From assembly GCA_016783225.1 (NCBI GenBank), contig JADHWZ010000043.1:1-12580 (forward strand): DNA of 12,580 nucleotides, read 5' to 3'. Position 1 is the stretch's first letter. Each line of letters opens with the position of its first letter. The translations under genes were made by a program, and so were the position numbers. Under the pieces are notes generated by a model that did no database searches, was not told the origin of the DNA, and saw only the letters and a program-made list of their open reading frames with translations. Source of the stretch: Dehalococcoidia bacterium (GTDB taxonomy: Bacteria; Chloroflexota; Dehalococcoidia; GIF9; UBA5620). This document shows, one piece after another, positions 1 to 6,901 of the stretch.

Positions 1-420
1 CACGAGCGTAATCTCGACAGTCTGGGAGGGCTAGCCCGCCAGATGCCAGTTATCGTGGTCGTATTCAGCATTGCTGGTCTGGCATCCCTGGGTTTGCCGG
101 GCACGAGTGGCTTCGCTGCCGAGTTCATTACCTTCGTCGGCAGCTTCTCCAGCGTAGCTGTTGAAGGCATTCAGGTCTACACTCTTCTTGGTGTCGTGGG
201 GATTGTTTTGACTGCTGGCTATATACTATGGATGATACAGAAAGTCTTCTACGGCCCGCCGCTGGAGAAATTCGATGGCGTGCCCGATGCCGATAATATC
301 GAGAAGGTGTGCATTTTCTCCTTTGTTGGCGCTATCATGCTTGTCGGACTGTATCCGGCTATCCTCACTGATGTCATTAAGCTGGGTATCACGCCGATAA
401 TGAGACTAGTAGGTCTGTGA
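1..420 (+). CDS. nuoM: NADH-quinone oxidoreductase subunit M, C-terminal part (5' truncated by window)
   Basis: The reading frame is open from base 1 and ends at TGA 418-420, giving about 139 residues of a protein that normally has about 490-500. The first in-frame ATG (43) is internal: codons before it read HERNLDSLGGLARQ, which continues naturally into the conserved NuoM stretch LASLGLPGTSGFAAEF. Three or four hydrophobic segments follow, with the loop WMIQKVFYGPP that is typical of the antiporter-like subunit C-terminus. NuoM is one of the Mrp-antiporter-like proton-pumping subunits in the membrane arm of complex I. The position directly upstream of nuoN, with one small gene between, matches a nuo operon. 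The start lies outside the window. Confidence 0.93.
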   Translation, partial: HERNLDSLGGLARQMPVIVVVFSIAGLASLGLPGTSGFAAEFITFVGSFSSVAVEGIQVYTLLGVVGIVLTAGYILWMIQKVFYGPPLEKFDGVPDADNIEKVCIFSFVGAIMLVGLYPAILTDVIKLGITPIMRLVGL

Positions 421-429
421 GGGGGGTGA
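421..429 (+). promoter_or_regulatory. Extended Shine-Dalgarno-like sequence before the NUDIX gene
   Basis: GGGGGGTGA directly follows the nuoM stop and matches the extended anti-SD complement AGGAGGTGA at all but two positions. The bases at usual SD spacing downstream are ATT (430), ATC (433) and ACG (436), all in frame with the NUDIX gene. The first conventional start, TTG 448, is 21 bases after the G run. The site therefore suggests a start upstream of 448, possibly a non-standard codon. This is an inference from spacing only. Confidence 0.4.
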
Positions 430-447
430 ATTATCACGTCCCGAATA

Positions 448-858
448 TTGGTGGCCGTGGGGGCACTTATTGAAGATCGCAAGGGCAGGATACTCCTGGT
501 GAGACACAAGCCGGAGCGAGGCGGTTTCTGGCAGGGAAAGTGGATTTGCCCCGGTGGTGAACTGGAGTTGGGGGAAGAAATCGGCGCTGGCATAAAGCGT
601 GAGATCAAAGAGGAGACCAATTTGGAGATAGACTTGGTCAAAGCTTTGGCACCTTTTGACCGGATTGTGAAGTCGGCACAAGGAGTCAACTTGCACGTTG
701 TGTATATCGACTACATAGCCAACTTGGCTGGCGGCGAACTTGAGGTGGCTAGCGATGTTGGTGAAGCTTTGTGGGTGGAGAAGGATAAGCTAGGCTCGCT
801 GTGGGAAGAATTGCATGAGGATACCAAAAAGCTGCTTGAGTTAGCCGGGATGGTTTAG
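448..858 (+). CDS. NUDIX hydrolase (MutT-like), inside the nuo operon
   Basis: This is a small cytoplasmic NUDIX hydrolase of 136 residues if TTG 448 is the start. The family hydrolyses nucleoside diphosphates linked to another moiety; the substrate here is unknown. The NUDIX box spans residues 37-59: G37, E43, then R51-E52 and E55-E56, matching GX5EX7REUXEEXGU except that the last glycine is Asn58. The N-terminal strand (VAVGALIED) and the GFWQGKWICPGG segment are typical of the fold. No ATG start exists. TTG 448 is the first conventional start after stop TGA 427-429, but it has no SD, whereas a good SD-like sequence at 421-429 points to a start near 430-436 adding five or six residues. The gene sits 27 bases after nuoM and 4 bases before nuoN, so it is almost certainly co-transcribed with them, though it is not a complex I subunit. 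Confidence 0.85.
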   Translation: MVAVGALIEDRKGRILLVRHKPERGGFWQGKWICPGGELELGEEIGAGIKREIKEETNLEIDLVKALAPFDRIVKSAQGVNLHVVYIDYIANLAGGELEVASDVGEALWVEKDKLGSLWEELHEDTKKLLELAGMV

Positions 859-862
859 TCTG

Positions 863-2332
863 ATGATACTTAGTGAGCTTCGTTTGGTGACACCGGAACT
901 CAGTCTTCTGGTCTTCGCCCTGGTGGTGATTCTGCTTGACCTGTTTATCAAGCAGAAGAAGGTTCTGGCTGGTGTCAGCATTGCTGGCGTGATAGTATCG
1001 GCCGGTTTCGCGCTGGCGATGTGGGGAGCACCAGCCGTTGACGTTTTCTATGGCATGCTGGCAGTAGACCGCTTTGCCCTTCTGTTCAAATTCCTGTTCT
1101 TGGCGGCGGCAGGTCTGGTCATACTGGCTTCTCAGGACTACGTGAGCAAGTTCGAGAGATTCCAGGGAGAGTATTATGCGCTGGTGCTTATCTCGGCTTT
1201 GGGCATGATGTTGCTGGCAGCGGCTGCGGACTTGGTTGCCGTTTATGTGGCTTTGGAGTTAAGTAGCATCTCACTTTACGTGCTCGCAAGCTTCTTGAAA
1301 GACCAGAAATCAACCGAGGCCGGGCTGAAGTACTTGCTTTTGGGTGCTGTAGCTTCAGCCGTACTTCTCTACGGTATGGCTATGGTCTTCGGGCTTACTG
1401 GACACACTTGCATGGTATGCATCGCCGACGTGGTTGGAGGGCTGCCCGGCACTGGTCTTTTGGACAATCCAGCACTACTCTTGGGCGTTGTGCTTCTGAC
1501 CGCTGGCTTCGGGTTCAAAATTGCCTGCGTTCCATTCCAGATGTGGGTGCCTGATGTCTATGAGGGCGCACCAACACCAATTACCGGTTACCTTTCCGTG
1601 GCCAGTAAAGCGGCTGGCTTCGCCATTATTGTTCGCGTTTTCTCTGTTACCCTTGGTGCTCCAGACTGGCTTAGCCTTGAGTGGGGAATGCTGCTGGCTA
1701 TCTTGAGCGCAGTTACGATGACTTTCGGCAATGTGGTGGCTATCGTTCAGACCAATATCAAGCGCATGCTGGGGTATTCCAGCATCGCTCAAGCTGGCTA
1801 CCTGATGGTAGGTTTAGCCACTGTGGGAATGGCGGCCGGAGCTGACGACGTGGGGCGAAGCGGACTGCTTTTCTTCCTCATGAGCTATACCGTCACCAAC
1901 CTGGGGGCTTTCATCGCGGTCATCGCCATTTCCAACAAGATCGATAGTGATGAGATCGATGACTACACGGGGATGGGTAAGCGGGCGCCGCTCTTGGCAT
2001 TGGCTCTAACCTTGTGCTTGGTTTCGCTGACTGGCTTACCACCCACGGCAGGGCTCATCGCCAAGATCTACATCTTCAGTGGGGCGGTGAGCCATGGCTT
2101 GTTGTGGCTGGTAATCATAGCTGTGATAAACAGTTGCATATCGGCGTACTACTATTTCAGGGTGGTCAAGGTCATGTGGATGGGAGATCCAGCCTCCGAG
2201 GAGGGAGTGCCTTCGACATGGGCGCTGCGCACTGCCCTGGCTCTCTGCTGCCTTTTTGTCCTGCTTATGGGCGTTGTCCCTGGCAGCTTTGTTGGCATAG
2301 CTGAAGCTGCCGTCAGTATTTTCGGTTCATAA
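863..2332 (+). CDS. nuoN: NADH-quinone oxidoreductase subunit N
   Basis: At 489 residues this is a full-length NuoN, one of the three antiporter-like proton-translocating membrane subunits of complex I. It has about 14 hydrophobic segments. Visible family marks are the TM5-type glutamate E132 in ALELSSISLYVL, K156 in LKYLLLGA, K219 in GFKIACVPFQMWVPDVYEG, K249 in ASKAAGFA and K300 in NIKRMLGYSSIAQAGY, which correspond to the charged chain of the proton channel. The segment GLPPTAGLIAKIYIF near residue 390 is also characteristic. The loop at 180-203 holds HTCMVC, an unusual cysteine pair for this family with no known role. ATG 863 follows the NUDIX stop by 4 bases, so translation is probably coupled. 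No clear terminator follows the gene. Confidence 0.96.
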   Translation: MILSELRLVTPELSLLVFALVVILLDLFIKQKKVLAGVSIAGVIVSAGFALAMWGAPAVDVFYGMLAVDRFALLFKFLFLAAAGLVILASQDYVSKFERFQGEYYALVLISALGMMLLAAAADLVAVYVALELSSISLYVLASFLKDQKSTEAGLKYLLLGAVASAVLLYGMAMVFGLTGHTCMVCIADVVGGLPGTGLLDNPALLLGVVLLTAGFGFKIACVPFQMWVPDVYEGAPTPITGYLSVASKAAGFAIIVRVFSVTLGAPDWLSLEWGMLLAILSAVTMTFGNVVAIVQTNIKRMLGYSSIAQAGYLMVGLATVGMAAGADDVGRSGLLFFLMSYTVTNLGAFIAVIAISNKIDSDEIDDYTGMGKRAPLLALALTLCLVSLTGLPPTAGLIAKIYIFSGAVSHGLLWLVIIAVINSCISAYYYFRVVKVMWMGDPASEEGVPSTWALRTALALCCLFVLLMGVVPGSFVGIAEAAVSIFGS

Positions 2333-2537
2333 GTTCTGTACTTGCCTCCCGTGGTGTTTCTCTCTTCAGGTCGGCTGTGGTGGTGCTCAATCAGAGGTGG
2401 AACGATGAGGTAGTAGCCTCGGTGGGAGAATGAAGCGCGGCAATTCATGCGGTAATCTTGGTGAGGTGAGCCTGGGAAAGGGAACAGATCTGAGTATCGG
2501 CTGAATAACACCGGTTTTTGCAGCAACGGAGGTAGCG
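2333..2537 (+). other. Intergenic spacer / possible leader of the crotonase gene
   Basis: This 205-base gap separates nuoN from the crotonase gene. It is rich in GGTG/GAGG runs. I looked for known riboswitch cores (cobalamin, TPP, SAM, glycine, T-box) and for tRNA and found no convincing match. No good -35/-10 pair is visible. It contains a possible 24-codon ORF (ATG 2430 to TGA 2502-2504) and, just before the next SD, a weak hairpin followed by five T. The only secure element is the SD GGAGG at 2526-2530, 7 bases before ATG 2538. Confidence 0.4.
2496..2519 (+). terminator. Weak terminator-like hairpin before the crotonase gene
   Basis: ATCGG (2496-2500) can pair with CCGGT (2511-2515), one pair being a U-G wobble, around a 10-base loop. 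TTTTT follows at 2515-2519, partly shared with the stem. The stem is short for an intrinsic terminator. It could end nuo transcription or act as an attenuator, since the next gene's SD begins 7 bases later; it may also be chance. Confidence 0.25.
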
Positions 2538-3332
2538 ATGCAATATGAGACATTACTGGTTGAGAGAGTAGGCCACATGGCTACAGTGACGCTGAATCGC
2601 CCGCAAATACTCAACGCAATGAATACGCAGGTGATGCTAGAGCTGAAGGGATTGTTGGCTGAGCTGAGAGGAGACGAGGAGACGCGTTTTGTGATATTCA
2701 CCGGGGCAGGGGCGGCTTTCTCCTGCGGGGTGGAATTCACTCAGAAGGCCATGGATGAGAGATATTCTAGGCCTGAGCTGGCCAACGAAAGGCTTTGGCA
2801 GCTATTCGGTCATGATTTCATGCACACAATGGAGAACCTGGAACAGGTGACCGTAGCTGCAGTCAATGGTGCCGCAGTGGGGGCGGGACTCTGTCTGGCC
2901 ATGAATTGTGATTTCAGGATTGCATCTGAGAATGCTGTCTTTGGTATTCCTGAAGCTAATCTGGGCATCTTCTTCACCTGGGGGGCCACGCCTCGCCTTA
3001 CCGCATTGATAGGGCCTGCGAAGGCTAAAGAGATGATTATGACTTGCGACAACATCAATGCTCATGAGGCGCTGAGAATAGGGCTGGTAAACAGGGTCGT
3101 GCCTCCCGACCAACTAATGAGTTCCTGCAGGGAGTTGGTACAGAGCATTGCCACCAAAGGCCCCTTGGCGGTGAGGATATGCAAGAAGATCGTCAACGCA
3201 GCGTCACTGTCAAAAATGGCTGACCTGTATCCGTGTGAGCCCGAGCTTGTAGAAAGGCTTATGGTCTCAGACGAAGCGGCTGAGGGCTTGCAGGCCTTCT
3301 TGGAAAAGAGGCCGCCCCGGTTCAGCGACTAG
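2538..3332 (+). CDS. Enoyl-CoA hydratase/isomerase (crotonase) family protein
   Basis: The 264-residue product matches the crotonase superfamily over its full length (usual 255-270). These cytoplasmic enzymes bind acyl-CoA thioesters and stabilise an enolate in an oxyanion hole. The first oxyanion segment is FSCGVE (61-66) and the second VNGAAVGAGLCLAMNCD (109-125), followed by FGIPEANLGI (135-144). Aligned by eye to rat mitochondrial crotonase, E139 matches Glu164 but C119 occupies the Glu144 position, and FTWGATPRL replaces the usual PGAGGTQRL. It therefore may not be a classical hydratase; isomerase, hydrolase or dehydratase-type activities occur in family members with a changed dyad. SD GGAGG lies 7 bases before the ATG. 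It precedes the tetR/transporter/acyl-CoA-ligase cluster, so it could act on the CoA ester made there. The specific reaction is unassigned. Confidence 0.9.
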   Translation: MQYETLLVERVGHMATVTLNRPQILNAMNTQVMLELKGLLAELRGDEETRFVIFTGAGAAFSCGVEFTQKAMDERYSRPELANERLWQLFGHDFMHTMENLEQVTVAAVNGAAVGAGLCLAMNCDFRIASENAVFGIPEANLGIFFTWGATPRLTALIGPAKAKEMIMTCDNINAHEALRIGLVNRVVPPDQLMSSCRELVQSIATKGPLAVRICKKIVNAASLSKMADLYPCEPELVERLMVSDEAAEGLQAFLEKRPPRFSD

Positions 3333-3372
3333 GAAGTGGTGCCAAACGGTCTGTGATGAGGAGACGGGGGGC

Positions 3373-3401
3373 TTGACAAGAGTGCCGTCTGAAGGTAGAC
3401 T
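3373..3401 (+). promoter_or_regulatory. Sigma-70-type promoter for tetR and probably the transporter operon
   Basis: A perfect TTGACA (3373-3378) is followed after 17 bases by TAGACT (3396-3401), which matches TATAAT at four of six positions. Transcription would begin near 3408, inside the palindromic operator. The -35 lies within the loop of a 6-bp inverted repeat (AGACGG 3362-3367 / CCGTCT 3385-3390). Position, spacing and the adjoining operator all agree, but there is no experimental support. Confidence 0.65.
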
Positions 3402-3402
3402 G

Positions 3403-3432
3403 TCAGGGTGACTGGCCAGTCAGTCACCCTGA
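3403..3432 (+). promoter_or_regulatory. Palindromic operator, probable TetR-family binding site
   Basis: Two nested palindromes are visible. The core TGACTGGCCAGTCA (3409-3422) is a perfect 14-base palindrome. A wider pair has 11-base perfect arms, TCAGGGTGACT (3403-3413) and AGTCACCCTGA (3422-3432), around an 8-base spacer. TGAC(T/C)-N-GTCA-type palindromes are common operators for TetR-family regulators of acyl-CoA metabolism. It begins 2 bases after the -10 box and covers the predicted start site, 15 bases before the tetR start codon, so binding would block transcription and give autoregulation. Confidence 0.7.
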
Positions 3433-3447
3433 GTCGAGGTCCGAAAT

Positions 3448-4104
3448 TTGCATGTGAAACATGATATGCGAACCTTGAGCAGCGATCAGGAATTGGTTGC
3501 CACTCGCAGAGAGCATATAGCTCGATGTGCAACTCGCGCGTTTGTGAAGAAGGGATACGAACGCACGAACGTTGATGAAATCGCCCGCGCCTGCGGTATG
3601 AGCAAAGGTAACCTTTACAACTATGTCGGGTCCAAGGAGGACATTCTCTATTTGGTCATCGACCGCGGCTTAACCGACCTGACCGAAACGATTGAAGGCC
3701 TCTGTGTTAGACTGAGCAATGCTGCCCCGGCCGATGCTCTGCGAGAGTTCATCAAGACGTACTATCAAGGGGTAGGTGCAGATCCTGATTTCACCCTTTT
3801 TACGTACCAAGAGACAAAAAATCTGGACCCCAAGGCACGGCGGCGCGTTCTGGAGTCTGCGGCTCGTGATGTGGCGGCTTGTGAGGGATTGTTGAGGAGG
3901 GGTGTGGAATTAGGTGAGTTCCACATTGGCAACATTATGTTGATGGCACACGACATAGTTGTTTCTGGCCACATGTGGGCAGTCAGGCGATGGTTCCTGA
4001 GCAGTCAATGCACGCTAGAGGAGTACATCAGGGAGAAGACTGAGTCCATCCTGAAGGCAATACTGGCAGAGGCGCGGGTGGACATGGGAGCGGACAAGGC
4101 ATAG
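3448..4104 (+). CDS. TetR/AcrR family transcriptional regulator
   Basis: The 218-residue product is a typical TetR-family repressor. The N-terminal helix-turn-helix covers about residues 20-67: AFVKKGYERTNVDEIARACGMS leads into the recognition helix KGNLYNYVGSKEDIL. The rest (about 70-210) is the variable helical ligand-binding and dimerisation domain; its ligand cannot be predicted, though acyl-CoA or a free carboxylic acid would fit the neighbours. The TTG start at 3448 is supported by GAGGT at 3436-3440 with 7-base spacing; GTG 3454 and ATG 3466 are in-frame alternatives without a good SD. A palindromic operator lies directly upstream, so the gene is probably autoregulated. The next gene starts 45 bases after its stop with no terminator between, so it is likely the first gene of the transporter operon. 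Confidence 0.92.
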   Translation: MHVKHDMRTLSSDQELVATRREHIARCATRAFVKKGYERTNVDEIARACGMSKGNLYNYVGSKEDILYLVIDRGLTDLTETIEGLCVRLSNAAPADALREFIKTYYQGVGADPDFTLFTYQETKNLDPKARRRVLESAARDVAACEGLLRRGVELGEFHIGNIMLMAHDIVVSGHMWAVRRWFLSSQCTLEEYIREKTESILKAILAEARVDMGADKA

Positions 4105-4149
4105 GAGAACGTGTTTGTGCCGGAGCGTCACTTGAATTGGTGATTTGGA

Positions 4150-4941
4150 GTGGTGTCAGAAGATAAGACCAAGTTGAAACTGGAACATCTTCACCTTAGC
4201 TTTGGCGGCGTTCGGGCTCTTATTGATGTGAGCGTGGAAGTCAGGGAAGGTGAGATACTGTCTATAATAGGGCCGAACGGCGCTGGCAAGACCTGCATCC
4301 TCAACTGCATAAACGGCTTCTATCGACCTCAGTCAGGGGGCATTCATTTCGAGGGTCGGAACATTACCCTGATGCCAAGCCACAAGATCGCTAAGCTCGG
4401 TATTGCCAGAACGTTTCAGAATATCGAGCTGTTCACGGGATTGAGCGTCCAGGACAACTTGCTGGCTGGAAGACACTTCTACATGACTGGTGGGGTCACT
4501 GGTTCTGTGTTGGGCGGCGTCTACTTCGGCAAGGCCCACCGGGAGGAGGTTGAGCAGCGAAGGGCTGTGGAGGAGATCATCGATTTTCTGGAAATAGAGC
4601 CCATAAGAAAGCAGGTCGTCGGCACTGTACCATACGGGTTGCGCAAGAGAGTCGAATTGGGCAGGGCGTTAGCCTTACAACCGAAGGTCCTCTTGATGGA
4701 TGAACCTATGGCCGGGATGAATTTGGAAGAGAAGGAAGACATGGCCCGGTTCGTTCTCGACATATACGAGGAGCGAGTCAACACCATAGTCCTCATTGAG
4801 CACGACATGGGTGTGGTTATGGATATTTCACACAGGGTGGCTGTTCTTGATTTCGGGCGGAAGATTGCAGAGGGCACGCCCGATGAGATAAAGAGCGACC
4901 GTAATGTTGTCGAGGCGTACTTGGGGACGGCGAAGACATGA
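4150..4941 (+). CDS. livG: HAAT-type ABC transporter ATP-binding protein (LivG-like)
   Basis: The 263-residue product is a cytoplasmic ATPase of the branched-chain amino acid/hydrophobic amino acid (HAAT) ABC importer family. Walker A is GPNGAGKTC at 41-49, with Cys in place of the usual second Thr. The Q-loop is at Q90 (ARTFQNIELF), the degenerate LivG-type signature VPYGLRKRVEL at 160-170, Walker B VLLMDEP at 180-186 with catalytic E185, and the switch histidine H218 in LIEHDMGVV. The tail AEGTPDEI...VVEAYLG is normal for LivG. GTG 4150 has only a weak SD (GGTGA); GTG 4153 is an equally possible start. It pairs with the LivF-like ATPase encoded six genes later and with the two permeases. 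The acyl-CoA synthetase gene follows after 16 bases. 'liv' reflects family, not proven leucine transport. Confidence 0.93.
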   Translation: MVSEDKTKLKLEHLHLSFGGVRALIDVSVEVREGEILSIIGPNGAGKTCILNCINGFYRPQSGGIHFEGRNITLMPSHKIAKLGIARTFQNIELFTGLSVQDNLLAGRHFYMTGGVTGSVLGGVYFGKAHREEVEQRRAVEEIIDFLEIEPIRKQVVGTVPYGLRKRVELGRALALQPKVLLMDEPMAGMNLEEKEDMARFVLDIYEERVNTIVLIEHDMGVVMDISHRVAVLDFGRKIAEGTPDEIKSDRNVVEAYLGTAKT

Positions 4942-4957
4942 GACAGGAGTCTGACCG

Positions 4958-6901
4958 ATGCCAGGCGATACAATAGCCAAGCTGTTTAAGCAGACTTGCG
5001 AAAGATATGGCGAGGGGAAGGCAGCTCTTCGCTATAAGAACTTCGGGGTATGGCAGCCCTACACCTGGAAGTATTTCTGGGAACAGTCCAAGTACTTCGG
5101 CCTGGGGCTGATTAGTCTGGGCCTTAAGTCTGGCGACAGGATTACCATAGTAGGCGACAATGAACCCGAATGGTACTTTGCTCAGTTTGCTGCCATATGT
5201 AGTGGTGGCATCCCGACAGGTGCCTACCAAGATTCGGGTCCCCAGGAGATCAAATACGTCATCGAGCAATCGGGCAGCGTTTTTGTGGTCGTTGAAGACC
5301 AGGAGCAGGTCGACAAGCTCATATTTCCGTACCGAGACAGAGAGGGCAAGGAGCAAAAGCCTATCGTTGAGGAGGTGCCTGCAATAAGGAAGGTAGTCTA
5401 TTGGGATTCGAAGGGGCTCAGGTTCTACGATGACCCCATGCTGATGCGTTTTGAGGAGATGGTGGAACTTGGCAGGGAATATGAGAAGGAACATCCCGAC
5501 TTACTGGAGCAGATAATTGAGAGCAGCGATGAAGAAGACCCTGTCATGTTGACCTACTCGTCCGGGACCACCGGCTTGCCCAAAGGAATAGTACACTGCT
5601 CACGGAGCGTCCTGGCGGCCAGCCAGTGTTGGGATGGGCCAGCGCCTGCTACGGAGGACGACGAGTTCGTTTCTTTCTTCCCCCTGGCATATGGGGCTGA
5701 GTTCCTGTATGCCATTCCTGCCTTCATCAAAGGAGGCGCCACGGTTAATTTCCCCGAGGAGCCGGAAACCGTGGCCGTGGACGTCAGAGAAATAGGGCCG
5801 ACCAAAGCCTCGTCGGCTCCGCGCTTGTTGGAGAACGAGGTCTCTTTCGTGCAGGTAAAGATCGCTGATGCCAGCCTTTTGAAAAGGCTCGTTTATCGCC
5901 TATTCATGCCGGTTGGCTATAAGATAGCTCGGATGAAGCTTAATAATCAGAAGGTGAATTTGTTTTGGCAGGCTGTCTATGCCCTTGGTTATCTTCTAGT
6001 GTTCAGACCAATTAAGGACTGGCTCGCATATTCGGGGAATAGAGTTATGCTTATCGGTGGTGCTTCCATGGCCTCTGAAGTTTTTGATTTCTTTGTTGGT
6101 CTAGGGATTGATGCACGGATGATGTATGGAATGATGGAGTGCACTCCAACAGCTATGCATATGGCGGGTGATATCGACTCTGAGACCTCCGGCGTGCCTA
6201 CGCCTGGCAGTGAGTTGAGGATATCCGAAGGAGGGGAAGTGCTCTCGAGAGGACCGCAAAAGATGCTTGGGTATCACAACAACCCCGAAGCCACGCGGCA
6301 ATTGATTGATGAACAGGGTTGGGTACACACCAGTGATGCCGGCTTTATCACGGAGAGAGGTCATCTAGTCTGCATCGATAGACTGGCGGACCTTGGGACT
6401 CTGAGGGATGGGACTGGCTTCTCCCCCTCATACATCGAAAACAAGCTCAAGTTCTCGCCTTATATCAGGGATGCTGTTATCGCTGGCGACGATGAGGATT
6501 TTGTTGGTGCCCTCATCAGTATTGATTTCCCCAACCTGGGGAAATGGGCTGAGACCCATCGCATCCCCTACACCACGTTTGTTGACCTGTCTCAGAAACC
6601 GGAAGCCTATGACCTTATCAGACAGGACGTGATGAGGATAAATGGGCGTTTGCCCGAGAAGCAGAGGATAAGGAGGTTTGCTCTACTGCACAAGGAGTTG
6701 GACGCTGATGATGCTGAGTTGACCAGGACGAGGAAGTTGCGGCGGAAGGAAGTCAGCCAGCGTTACCTGGATATGATAGAAGCCTTGTACGGGGACAAGA
6801 TGGAATATACCGCCGAAGCTAAGGTAACGTACAGGGACGGCAGAACTGCTACAGTAACCACTGCGGTTCAAATCGCGTCAGTGGAGGACGAAGGCACATG
6901 A
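4958..6901 (+). CDS. AMP-dependent acyl-CoA synthetase (long-chain fatty-acid-CoA ligase type)
   Basis: The 647-residue enzyme belongs to the ANL superfamily and resembles the long-chain acyl-CoA synthetase (COG1022-like) group. It would activate a carboxylic acid with ATP to an acyl-adenylate and then a CoA thioester. The P-loop-like motif YSSGTTGLPKG is at 200-210, the A5 motif reads YGMME at 390-394, GWVHTSDAG holds D460, the hinge region has D474-R475, and the C-terminal TRTRKLRRK (589-597) includes the probable adenylation lysine K593. The A5 motif normally reads YGxTE, so the Thr-to-Met change at 393 is notable. A tail of about 30 residues after YGDKMEYTAEA follows the usual end. SD AGGAG is 8 bases before the ATG. 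The gene is inserted between livG and livH and overlaps livH by 4 bases (ATGA), which argues that activation is coupled to import. Substrate unknown; fatty or aromatic acids are plausible. Confidence 0.92.
   Translation: MPGDTIAKLFKQTCERYGEGKAALRYKNFGVWQPYTWKYFWEQSKYFGLGLISLGLKSGDRITIVGDNEPEWYFAQFAAICSGGIPTGAYQDSGPQEIKYVIEQSGSVFVVVEDQEQVDKLIFPYRDREGKEQKPIVEEVPAIRKVVYWDSKGLRFYDDPMLMRFEEMVELGREYEKEHPDLLEQIIESSDEEDPVMLTYSSGTTGLPKGIVHCSRSVLAASQCWDGPAPATEDDEFVSFFPLAYGAEFLYAIPAFIKGGATVNFPEEPETVAVDVREIGPTKASSAPRLLENEVSFVQVKIADASLLKRLVYRLFMPVGYKIARMKLNNQKVNLFWQAVYALGYLLVFRPIKDWLAYSGNRVMLIGGASMASEVFDFFVGLGIDARMMYGMMECTPTAMHMAGDIDSETSGVPTPGSELRISEGGEVLSRGPQKMLGYHNNPEATRQLIDEQGWVHTSDAGFITERGHLVCIDRLADLGTLRDGTGFSPSYIENKLKFSPYIRDAVIAGDDEDFVGALISIDFPNLGKWAETHRIPYTTFVDLSQKPEAYDLIRQDVMRINGRLPEKQRIRRFALLHKELDADDAELTRTRKLRRKEVSQRYLDMIEALYGDKMEYTAEAKVTYRDGRTATVTTAVQIASVEDEGT

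Noticed and set aside
249..689. 146-residue - strand frame spanning nuoM and the NUDIX gene
   Set aside because: Shadow of two conserved genes; no SD or domain.
2380..2420. T-box-like AGAGGTGGAAC in the spacer before the crotonase gene
   Set aside because: Only a partial match to the AGGGTGGNACCGCG core, with no specifier stem and no aminoacyl-tRNA or amino acid gene downstream.
3362..3390. Inverted repeat AGACGG/CCGTCT as a terminator for the crotonase gene
   Set aside because: Only 6 bp around a 17-base loop, no T tract, and it overlaps the tetR promoter; at most a minor secondary site.
4817..5494. 225-residue open frame on the - strand across livG and the acyl-CoA synthetase
   Set aside because: It lies wholly opposite two genes with clear motifs, has no SD or recognisable domain, and its composition looks like a reverse-frame translation.
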